A DNA stretch of 12,547 bases. It comes from DATKXO01 sp035528995 (GTDB taxonomy: Bacteria > Planctomycetota > Phycisphaerae > UBA1845). The notes below the pieces were generated by a model. That model was given only the letters and a program-made list of their open reading frames with translations. It did no database searches and was not told the DNA's origin. The stretch lies in assembly GCA_035528995.1 (NCBI GenBank), contig DATKXO010000294.1, positions 1 through 12,547 on the forward strand, written 5' to 3'. Both the position numbers and the translations under genes were made by a program. This document shows positions 7,138 to 12,547 of the stretch, one piece after another. Numbering within the stretch: position 1 is the stretch's first letter; the number at the start of each line of letters is the position of its first letter.

Positions 7138-7197
7138 GCTGAGGGCTGATGGTTGATTGCTTCCGGCTGATAGCTGACGGCTAAGAGCTGATAGCTG
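7138..7197. repeat. Degenerate GCTGATAGCTGA-type tandem repeat
   Basis: Variants of GCTGAtaGCTGAcgGCTaaGA recur across 60 bases with a period near 7-10. On the minus strand it encodes a Ser-Tyr-Gln/Ser-His-Gln pattern, an open frame of the type that inflates predicted protein N-termini. I recall such runs as dispersed intergenic repeats in several phyla. Function is unknown. Confidence 0.45.
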
Positions 7198-7267
7198 CTC
7201 GCTCCGCCCATTCGTCCGCAATAAGTCGGGCGGGGCGGCGTTTCCTAAGGGGGGGGCAAGCGGTGTC

Positions 7268-7284
7268 GCCCGCGGGGTGCGGGC
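7268..7284 (+). promoter_or_regulatory. Leader hairpin before Cys-rich repeat gene
   Basis: GCCCGC and GCGGGC arms surround a GGGGT loop, 24 bases before the ribosome site of the Cys-rich gene. An uninterrupted run of eight G (7249-7256) lies just upstream. No clear promoter hexamers are seen in 7198-7307. Confidence 0.3.
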
Positions 7285-7307
7285 CGGATTCCCCGAGTCA
7301 CGACCAC

Positions 7308-7314
7308 AGGAGGT
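7308..7314 (+). promoter_or_regulatory. Strong ribosome binding site AGGAGGT
   Basis: A perfect Shine-Dalgarno lies eight bases before ATG 7323. It decides the start of the Cys-rich gene even though the third codon is TGA. It is evidence that the ATG is, or recently was, a working start. The GTG at 7410 sits inside the signal-peptide core and has no such site. Confidence 0.75.
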
Positions 7315-7322
7315 ACCTCGAG

Positions 7323-8234
7323 ATGAGCTGAATAACGCGTCAAATCCACAAACGAGCGGCCGATGCGTGGCGCCGCCTCGGCCCGGGCGGGCTGAGCGTC
7401 GGGCTGGCAGTGCTGGCCGTCGTCGCGTTCGTGCCAGCCGTCGCGGCCGCCGACGATTCCCCGGGCCTGGTCGGCGACCTCGATCAGTCGGTCGAGCCGG
7501 TCAGCCAGAACGGGCCGCAAGGCCCGCCGGGTGACGGCGATGACGGCGTGCCCTGTCCGCGGCGCTGTTTCCGGCACGCGCGTCAGATGGCCAATCAGTG
7601 CATCGAGGACGGCGAGCCGCCCTGGGTCTGCTATCGGCATGCCTGGCGGGAGCTGGGCCGGTGTCTGCGCGATTGTCCGGAGGAGCCGTGTCGGGATCAC
7701 TGTGCCGCCCTTGGCCGGGACGTGTTCCAGCAATGCCTGGACGAGGGCAACCCGCGGCCGGTGTGCGTCGAACGTCGCGAGCAGTTCGTGCTGCATTGTC
7801 TGGCCGGTTGTGCGCCGCTGAACGGCTTCGAGCGGTGCCATTTGGTGGCAGGGCGGATTCATCACGATTGCGTCTAGAACGGCGGCACGCCGGAGGAGTG
7901 CGAGTCGGCCGCCCATCAGTATCTGATGCCATGCCTGGACGGCCTCGGGCCGGTGCCGTGTCCGCAGAAGTGTATGGTGCGGTCGGAGCTGGCCCGCCGG
8001 CACTGCCTCGACGAGGGCAATCCGCCGGAGCAGTGCGACGAGCTGGCCGAGGTCTTCCGGCAGGATTGTCTGGCCGGCTGCCCGCCGGCGGGGTGCGAGG
8101 ACGAGTGTCGGCTGCAGGGCGGTGACGTGTTCCGCGATTGCCTGGAGGCCGGCGGCACGCCCATGGATTGCCACGCGGAAGCGGACGCGTTCGTAGAGGC
8201 CTGCATCGAGGGGTGTGCCGACGACGGAGAGTAG
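7323..8234 (+). pseudogene. Secreted Cys-rich 45-residue-repeat protein with two in-frame stops
   Basis: No family recognised. One frame runs 304 codons from ATG 7323 to TAG 8232-8234, with TGA at codon 3 (7329-7331) and TAG at codon 185 (7875-7877). Ignoring these, codons 10-43 give a good signal peptide: KRAADAWRR, a hydrophobic core around GLAVLAVVAF, and AVAAA before DD. A Gly/Pro/Asp-rich linker (about 44-77) leads to five tandem repeats with first positions at residues 78, 123, 168, 213 and 258. Each follows C-x3-C-x10-C-x9-C-x10-C-x3-C. Repeat 3 lacks its first and last Cys (Gly168, Leu208). The TAG stands where other repeats have Asp or Glu, so it is one base from GAG; the TGA is one base from CGA (Arg), which would suit a signal peptide n-region. 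It is either a recent pseudogene, a recoded gene or a product of sequence errors. Regular Cys spacing suggests disulfide-linked helical hairpins. Confidence 0.75.
7554..8216 (+). repeat. Five tandem 135-bp (45-codon) Cys-rich repeats
   Basis: Repeats start at exact 45-codon intervals. The shared core is C-[ILV]-[DE]-x-G-x-[PT], as in CLDEGNP and CIEDGEP, and units often close with CLAGC, CIEGC or CLRDC. The period is conserved across the amber codon, counting it as one residue. The repeats are clear in protein and only partly similar in DNA, so the duplication is old and was kept under protein-level selection. Confidence 0.9.
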
Positions 8235-8237
8235 CCG

Positions 8238-8253
8238 CCGGCGTTCGCGCCGG
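8238..8253 (+). terminator. TTCG-loop hairpin after Cys-rich gene
   Basis: CCGGCG and CGCCGG form a perfect six-base-pair stem around TTCG, starting three bases past the final TAG. No T-run follows. It supports the view that 8234 is the true gene end. Confidence 0.55.
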
Positions 8254-8281
8254 TGCGGGGAGTACAGGTTGCTTCCATGGA

Positions 8282-8319
8282 GCGCCGCCTGATCGGGCGT
8301 AGTTGCCCGCCGGCGGCGC
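8282..8319. terminator. Hairpin between convergent Cys-rich gene and tadA
   Basis: Outer arms GCGCCGCC (8282-8289) and GGCGGCGC (8312-8319) enclose an inner stem CGGGC/GCCCG (8294-8298 and 8305-8309). It lies between two genes that end facing each other and could stop transcription from both sides. Confidence 0.5.
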
Positions 8320-8341
8320 GCTGTACGCGCGGAGCTTGCGG

Positions 8342-8818
8342 TCAGCCTTTTTTCCCGAGATCGCGCTGGCGGGCGAAGAAGGCCTGGAGCACGGCGCCGC
8401 ATTCGAATTCCAGAATGCCGCGGGTGACGACGATCTGGTGATTGGCGGTGGGGTCGGCCACCAGGTTGTAGACCGAGCCGCAGGCGCCGGTCTTGGGGTC
8501 GGCCGTGCCGAACACCAGCCGGTCGATGCGGGCCAGCACCATGGCACCGGCGCACATGGCGCAGGGTTCGAGCGTCGCGTAGAGCGTGCACCCGGTGAGC
8601 CGCCAGTCGCCGCGGGCGGCCGTGGCGGCCGTGATGGCCAGCATCTCGGCGTGGGCGGTGGGGTCGCGCAAGCGTTCCTTCTGATTGTGGCCCCGGCCGA
8701 TGATTCGACCGCTGTGGACGACGACCGCGCCGACGGGGACGTCGTCGGCCTCGTCGGCGAGTGCGGCCTCGGTGAGTGCGGCCCGCATGAAACGCTCGTC
8801 GTCGGTTCGGTCGATCAT
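8342..8818 (-). CDS. tadA: tRNA-specific adenosine deaminase
   Basis: Converts A34 to inosine in tRNA-Arg(ACG), letting it read CGN codons; cytosolic zinc deaminase. The 158-residue product has HAE (H56, catalytic E58) and PCAMCAGA (zinc ligands C86, C89), with VPVGAVVV and GHNQKE of the TadA fold and CGSVYNL near the substrate loop. The length fits the family. The ATG at 8818 is chosen because the product then starts just before the first helix; a TTG at 8854 in frame would add a Thr/Ser tail. No Shine-Dalgarno is visible. A plausible promoter ends six bases upstream, so this mRNA may also be leaderless. Confidence 0.95.
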   Translation of the reverse strand: MIDRTDDERFMRAALTEAALADEADDVPVGAVVVHSGRIIGRGHNQKERLRDPTAHAEMLAITAATAARGDWRLTGCTLYATLEPCAMCAGAMVLARIDRLVFGTADPKTGACGSVYNLVADPTANHQIVVTRGILEFECGAVLQAFFARQRDLGKKG

Positions 8819-8824
8819 GGCGGC

Positions 8825-8854
8825 ATCATGCGTCGAGGTCGGTGTCGAGGTCAA
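8825..8854 (-). promoter_or_regulatory. Candidate tadA promoter
   Basis: TTGACC (8849-8854, complement) and CATGAT (8825-8830, complement) are separated by 18 bases, matching consensus at 5/6 and 4/6. Only six bases separate the -10 from ATG 8818, implying a leaderless or near-leaderless transcript. Confidence 0.35.
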
Positions 8855-8924
8855 GACATCGCGTGCGGTGGGGTCAATCGGTCAGGACGACGCGCGGGGC
8901 GTAGCGGCGGCGGGCTATGCCGTG

Positions 8925-8953
8925 TTGCCGCGGGGCGCCTGCGGTGTTATCGT
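8925..8953 (+). promoter_or_regulatory. Candidate promoter of exported protein gene
   Basis: TTGCCG (8925-8930) and TATCGT (8948-8953) with a 17-base spacer each match consensus at 4/6. The expected leader of about 50 bases would contain the GGGAGGT ribosome site at 8995-9001. Confidence 0.35.
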
Positions 8954-9007
8954 CACCTCCACAAACGGGCATTCGACAGGTTCGCGTTCTGCATGGGAGG
9001 TAAGACG

Positions 9008-9598
9008 ATGAGGCGACGGGCGGTTATGTCGGCGTGGGCGGCGGCGTGGGTGTTGGGGGTCGTTGGGACGGCCGCGGCGGCGGATATCCGTCTGGACGGC
9101 TACATCTTCCAATACAACGAGCGTGCCCAGATCTCGTTGTCGGCCGAGTTGACCAACGCGAGCCCGACGGCGTCCGGGCCGATCATCCTGCGCCTCTGGG
9201 CGACAAACGATCCGCGCACCAGCACGACGATCTCCGCGGACGCTTTCCTGCTGATCGAGGCGGTCGTGGAGGAGGGGCTGGCGGGGGGCGCGTCCACGGA
9301 GGCGAACACGGGTTACATGAGCATCATCGAGCAGCCCGAGCAGCCCGAGCAGGGTCTGTACAACGTGGCTTTGACCGTGGACGAGGACGCCTTCGACGCC
9401 GACCCGACGATCGTCTCGTTCGCCAGCTCGCAGACGCAGTTTCCGCTGTTCGAAGCGCCGACGGAAGCGGAAATCCGCCGACGGGTGGCCAGCGCGGTTC
9501 CGTGCGGGTCGCTGTTCGTGCAGTTCAGCCTGGTGACGTTCATGGGGCTGTGCGCGATGAAGTGGATGGGCACGGGGCGGCGCTGCAGCGCGCGGTGA
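9008..9598 (+). CDS. Exported protein, beta-sandwich-like domain with hydrophobic C-terminal tail
   Basis: No named family recognised. The 196-residue product has a signal peptide (MRRRAVMSAW start, cleavage near TAAAA/DIRLD at 25). Residues about 38-145 (AELTNASPTASG, ILRLWAT, GLYNVALTVDED, IVSFASS) resemble Ig-like domains found in secreted proteins of many bacteria; this is a pattern match, not a search result. A Gln-Pro-Glu run (EQPEQPEQ) interrupts it. The C-terminus is PCGSLFVQFSLVTFMGLCAM followed by KWMGTGRR, a short polar/Cys motif, a hydrophobic stretch (about 167-187) and a basic end. That looks like a C-terminal sorting or anchoring signal. The ATG at 9008 follows GGGAGGT by six bases; an ATG at 8993 lacks such a site. 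Confidence 0.8.
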   Translation: MRRRAVMSAWAAAWVLGVVGTAAAADIRLDGYIFQYNERAQISLSAELTNASPTASGPIILRLWATNDPRTSTTISADAFLLIEAVVEEGLAGGASTEANTGYMSIIEQPEQPEQGLYNVALTVDEDAFDADPTIVSFASSQTQFPLFEAPTEAEIRRRVASAVPCGSLFVQFSLVTFMGLCAMKWMGTGRRCSAR

Positions 9599-9623
9599 CC
9601 GGCCGTGTCACGGGTCCGCTTTG

Positions 9624-10502
9624 TTACGGGCGCGGCTCGGAATGGGTGTTCGGATCGCGGTGGCCGACGACGACGATGCCGGCGCGGTCGGCGGCCTGGA
9701 TGAGCTTGTCGCGGTCGACGATGAGTGTGGTGCCCGCCTCCACGACCAGCATGTTTGCCCCGTTGCGCTTCAGGTTGGCGATAGTGTCCGGGCCGACAGT
9801 GGGGACGTCGAAGCGCATGTCCTGACCGGGCTTGGCCACCTTGATCAGCGTCCAGCCGCCGGACTTGCACAGTTGCCCGGCGCGTTCGATCATCCGGTCG
9901 GTGCCCTCGATGGCCTCGACGGCGATGACCTCGGTCTCCTTGACGGCGATGGACTGGCCGATGTCCAGGCGGCCCAGCTCCTTGGCCAGCTTCCAGCCGA
10001 ACTCCAGGTCCTCGAGTTGAGCGGCCGACGGCTTCCGCGCGGTCAGCACGCCTTCGGGAGCCATGTCTTCAGGGCAGTACTGCACGGAATTCTCCAGGGT
10101 GATGTCGTGGTTGGCCAGTTCGTCGGCGACGGCCCGCAGGAGGGTGTCGTTGCGCTTGTCGGCCACGGTGAAAAACCACAGCCTGATACTGGTCCAATCG
10201 GGCAGATAGCGCAGCAGTCGCAACCGCCCGTACATCTCGCTCTTGCGAACCGAGCCGGCCAGAATGGCCCGGCTGTCGCCCCAGCGGCGCAGCGTGCGAA
10301 TCCACTGTCCGAGTCGCACGACGCCGGACCAGCGAAACCGGTCGGCCAGTTCGGCCAGGCCGGGGTCGGCCAATCCGCGGATCGCGATCACGTCCACGCG
10401 GCATCCCGCCCGCCGTGCGCCGGCCGCCACCAGGAAGGGGAAGCGCCCGGCCCCGGCGATAATGCCGATGCTGTCGCGGGTCGATGCGTCGGGTTGGTGC
10501 AT
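9624..10502 (-). CDS. lpxI: UDP-2,3-diacylglucosamine pyrophosphatase LpxI
   Basis: Hydrolyses UDP-2,3-diacylglucosamine to lipid X and UMP in lipid A synthesis, at the cytoplasmic side of the inner membrane. The 292-residue product has the N-terminal IGIIAGAGRFPFLVA, a central GSVRKSEMYG segment and the C-terminal catalytic region with VEAIEGTDRMI (D202; the equivalent Asp is essential in Caulobacter LpxI). LpxI replaces the unrelated LpxH. It lies just downstream of lpxD on the same strand. The start is uncertain: ATG 10502 is chosen because it places the IGIIAG motif at residue 12. A TTG at 10601 overlaps the lpxD stop (TTGA), has AGGG nearby, and would add 33 residues rich in Arg. Confidence 0.93.
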   Translation of the reverse strand: MHQPDASTRDSIGIIAGAGRFPFLVAAGARRAGCRVDVIAIRGLADPGLAELADRFRWSGVVRLGQWIRTLRRWGDSRAILAGSVRKSEMYGRLRLLRYLPDWTSIRLWFFTVADKRNDTLLRAVADELANHDITLENSVQYCPEDMAPEGVLTARKPSAAQLEDLEFGWKLAKELGRLDIGQSIAVKETEVIAVEAIEGTDRMIERAGQLCKSGGWTLIKVAKPGQDMRFDVPTVGPDTIANLKRNGANMLVVEAGTTLIVDRDKLIQAADRAGIVVVGHRDPNTHSEPRP

Positions 10503-10597
10503 GGCGGCACGCGTTGCCGGCGTTCCGGTCTCGGATAGGGGCGCCCGTCGTTTGCGCTCCGGGTCGTCATCGCAGGCGCGTGGTTGCACGTGCCGAC

Positions 10598-11662
10598 TCA
10601 AGAACCCTTGTGCTCCAGCGCCTGGCGCAGGGCATCGATCTCGGCCTCGAGCTTCTTGATCTGCTGCCGCATCTCCGGGAGGCGCTGGACCATCAACATC
10701 TGCCGCTTGGCCTCGGCGATGGCGACGGCCGGTGAGCCGAGGACCGTGGTACCGGGCTCGACGTCGTTCTTGACGCCGGCCTGTGCCCCCACGCTGGCGT
10801 TGTCGCCGATGGACACGTGTCCGACGACGCCGGACTGCCCGGCCATGGTCACGTGTTTACCGATGGTGGTCGAGCCGGCCACGCCGACCTGGGCGACCAC
10901 CATACAATTCGCGCCGACTTTCGCGCCGTGGCCGATGGCGATCAGGTTGCTGAACTTCGTGCCCGCGCCTATCTCCGTGCACCCGAGCGTGGCCCGGTCG
11001 ATGGTGCAGTTGGCGCCGATCTCGACGTCGTCGTGGATGACCACGCGCCCGGCCTGCGGGATCTTGAGCCACTTGTCGTCCACCGGGGCGTAGCCGAGCC
11101 CGTCCTCGCCGATCACGGTTCCGGCGTGGATGGTGACCCGGTTGCCCAGGACGGAGTCGTCGTAGATCACGACGTTGGGATACAGCGTGACCTCGTCGCC
11201 GATGGTGGATCGATCGGCCACGTAACAGCCCGGGTAGATGGTCGCTCGATCGCCGATGGTGACCGAGGCGCCGATGGTGACGCCCGGTGCGATGTTGGCG
11301 TCGCATCCGGTCTTCGCGGAGTCGGCGACGTCGGCCCGTTTGCTGAGGCCCCATTGGGGATGCTTGCGGTAGCCGTGCACCTTGACCACGGTCATACAGA
11401 GCGCGGCATAGGGATCATCGCTGCGGATGGCCGAGACGCCGTCGGGCACCGGTACGTTGCGATCCACCAGGACGGCGGAGGCCTTGGTGTCGGCCAGGTG
11501 GTGTCGGTATCTTGGGTTGGCCAGGAAGCTGAGTTCTCCGGGCCCGGCATCTTCGAGGGTGTTGACCGCCCGAATCGTGGTTTCGGCGTTGCCCTGGATG
11601 GTGTTGGGCAGACCGGAGGCGGCCAGGTGCTTGGAGAGTTCGCCGACTGTCAATGTGCCCAC
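10598..11662 (-). CDS. lpxD: UDP-3-O-acylglucosamine N-acyltransferase LpxD
   Basis: Transfers a hydroxyacyl chain from acyl-ACP to UDP-3-O-acylglucosamine in lipid A synthesis. The 354-residue product is close to the family's usual length of about 340. Residues 1-105 form the uridine-binding domain (LTVGELSKHL, GELSFLANPRY). Residues 110-310 are a left-handed parallel beta-helix of hexapeptide repeats, with catalytic H245 in AIGHGAKVG. Residues about 315-352 form a helical tail (QMLMVQRLPEMRQQIKKLEA). The GTG at 11662 is used because it starts the domain correctly and lies about 38 bases after the predicted transcript start. An ATG at 11827 in frame would translate the promoter. It heads an lpxD-lpxI unit. 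Confidence 0.95.
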   Translation of the reverse strand: MGTLTVGELSKHLAASGLPNTIQGNAETTIRAVNTLEDAGPGELSFLANPRYRHHLADTKASAVLVDRNVPVPDGVSAIRSDDPYAALCMTVVKVHGYRKHPQWGLSKRADVADSAKTGCDANIAPGVTIGASVTIGDRATIYPGCYVADRSTIGDEVTLYPNVVIYDDSVLGNRVTIHAGTVIGEDGLGYAPVDDKWLKIPQAGRVVIHDDVEIGANCTIDRATLGCTEIGAGTKFSNLIAIGHGAKVGANCMVVAQVGVAGSTTIGKHVTMAGQSGVVGHVSIGDNASVGAQAGVKNDVEPGTTVLGSPAVAIAEAKRQMLMVQRLPEMRQQIKKLEAEIDALRQALEHKGS

Positions 11663-11706
11663 GTCAGATCTCGTCCTGGGCTCGCTCGCTGGTCGCACGA
11701 GCCGGA

Positions 11707-11736
11707 ATTGTACGAGTGGCCGCCAAGCGGTGTCAA
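11707..11736 (-). promoter_or_regulatory. Near-consensus sigma70 promoter of lpxD-lpxI
   Basis: TTGACA (11731-11736, complement) is a perfect -35 and TACAAT (11707-11712, complement) a 5/6 -10, separated by 18 bases. The spacer contains CCGC-TTG-GCGG, a small dyad that could be an operator or chance. This is the strongest promoter in the window and fixes the lpxD start downstream of it. Confidence 0.8.
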
Positions 11737-11942
11737 ACCAGGCGATCTGCCACTCAGGCGCAATCAGGAATCCTTGGGCGAAGCTGCCGCCGGGCTTCGC
11801 ATCCTGGACGGTGGTCGGACGGCCCATTACCTGCTAAGGTGGTTCAACAGCCGCTGCGACGGACGCCCGCAGTGCGAGGCGGCTGGCGCAACGGTTAGGA
11901 CGAGGGAGTTCGGTCCCCCGAGCCACAACCGCGAGACAGCCC

Positions 11943-12452
11943 ATGCCGATCAACCTGGACAAGCCCCAACGGTGGAAGGCGGACATCGCGGCCTCGGTTG
12001 ACCTGTTCAACGCTTGGTTCCTGCGCTTCGCGCCCAAGGCCTATCGTGACACGCGGGTCAAGACGACGAAGGATGTCCAGGCGGCACTGACCAGAACGAA
12101 CGATCTAGCCGAGATAAGCGCCACGCTTCTCCAAACCCACCCGACAATCCTCGCGACGCTACGCATGGCGACATGCCCGCCCATAGCCTGTGACCGCCTG
12201 ATCGGCCTGGCCGCCGCCAACAAGCATCTAGTCCTGGTCATGAAAGAGGGGCTGCCGAAGACGCCCGACGTTCATCTGCCCCCACGGATGAAGCCTCCCG
12301 AATTGCGAGCCAACCTCGCGCGAATCGCCAAAACGATCAGGAAGCTCCTTGACATCGATATCTTCCCGTGGCTGGAACGCGACAATCCGCCTACAAACGA
12401 AGAGCGATTGATTTGTTTCAATCAAAGTGAGACATTTCGCCGTGTTGGGTAA
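11943..12452 (+). pseudogene. Truncated XamI-family type II restriction endonuclease
   Basis: Residues 1 to about 155 match, from memory, the XamI restriction endonuclease family (XamI cuts GTCGAC): INLDKPQRWKADI, DLFNAWFLRFAPKAYRDTRV, TLRMATCPPIACDRLIGLA, LPPRM and DIFPWL. Full members run to roughly 300 residues. Here the match stops after PPTNEERL (codon 156, base ~12408) and a short unrelated tail ends at TAG 12450-12452. The region that should hold the catalytic core is missing, so activity is unlikely. No methyltransferase gene precedes it. A sampled line is 52% GC, below the housekeeping genes, as expected for transferred DNA. The ATG at 11943 matches the family's N-terminus, but no Shine-Dalgarno is visible, as if it were once coupled to an upstream gene. 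A frameshift or an insertion at the break cannot be told apart within this window. Confidence 0.72.
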
Positions 12453-12547
12453 GAAACGGTTTCGGCCTCCGGCCAAGGCAGGAGGCGTTGTCGCAGCCTG
12501 ATGTTCTCCTGCTTTCGCAGTTCCCTGGCCGTGCTCAGTTTCCGGCG
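12408..12547. other. Unrecognised sequence joined to the broken restriction gene
   Basis: It opens with a TTGATT/AATCAA inverted repeat (12408-12425) and then TGAGACATTTCGCC, which could be the end of an insertion element. On the minus strand a frame open from the window edge reads ARELRKQENIRLRQRL before stopping, a coiled-coil-like segment. On the plus strand a TTG-started frame reads GKKRFRPPAKAGGVVAA. Neither is enough to name a transposase. Confidence 0.3.

Noticed and set aside
7329..7368. TGA at codon 3 as a selenocysteine codon with a following stem (7335-7341 with 7362-7368)
   Set aside because: The stem has a 20-base loop unlike a bacterial SECIS, and Sec before a signal peptide would be cut off. 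A CGA-to-TGA change is simpler.
7410..7877. GTG at 7410 as the start of a short functional Cys-rich protein
   Set aside because: It begins inside the hydrophobic core of the signal peptide and lacks a ribosome site, while ATG 7323 has a perfect one in the same frame.
7245..8591. A 448-codon open frame on the minus strand
   Set aside because: It crosses the Cys-rich gene antisense and overlaps tadA out of frame; its product is Arg/Pro/His-rich with no domain. It is a GC-rich shadow frame.
10817..12001. A 394-codon open frame on the plus strand
   Set aside because: Mirror of the lpxD hexapeptide-repeat region (Gly/Val/Asp-rich), running across the lpxD promoter and into the XamI gene in the wrong frame.
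12416..12424. GTTTCAATC, which resembles the start of many CRISPR repeats
   Set aside because: Only one copy, no spaced repeats and no cas genes. It is explained by the local TTGATT/AATCAA inverted repeat.

Overview
The window is GC-rich bacterial chromosome with Shine-Dalgarno sequences and sigma70-like promoters. It comes from a Gram-negative that makes lipid A, because lpxD and lpxI are present. The exported proteins, the use of LpxI, and degenerate intergenic repeats of a kind I associate with environmental PVC-group genomes suggest Planctomycetota (for example Phycisphaerae). This is an inference; no 16S or other marker is present.

Layout, left to right: (1) tpx, a thiol peroxidase (-), ending in a hairpin. 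(2) A divergent two-gene operon (+): a soluble histidine kinase with an N-terminal globin-coupled sensor domain, and an NtrC-type sigma54 activator whose start overlaps the kinase stop by one base. Together they look like a heme-based gas or redox sensor controlling sigma54 promoters. (3) A repeat-bearing, gene-poor stretch, then a solitary OLD-family ATPase/TOPRIM nuclease (-) with visibly lower GC, probably acquired defence DNA. (4) A gene-poor stretch with a perfect 22-nt palindrome, then a nitrilase-superfamily amidase (-) that may be leaderless. (5) A secreted cysteine-rich protein (+) built of five exact 45-residue repeats, interrupted by two in-frame stop codons (TGA at codon 3, TAG at codon 185). 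This is the most unusual object in the window. (6) tadA (-), facing it tail to tail. (7) A small exported protein (+) with a beta-sandwich-like domain and a hydrophobic C-terminal tail. (8) An lpxD-lpxI operon (-) with a very good promoter. (9) At the right edge, a XamI-family restriction endonuclease (+) that loses family resemblance after about 155 codons and is followed by unrecognised sequence. It is probably a broken restriction-modification remnant.

Housekeeping genes (tpx, tadA, lpxD, lpxI) therefore alternate with accessory pieces: two defence-type genes of lower GC, dispersed repeats and a decaying or recoded Cys-rich gene. The only clear functional partnerships are the kinase-regulator pair and lpxD-lpxI.
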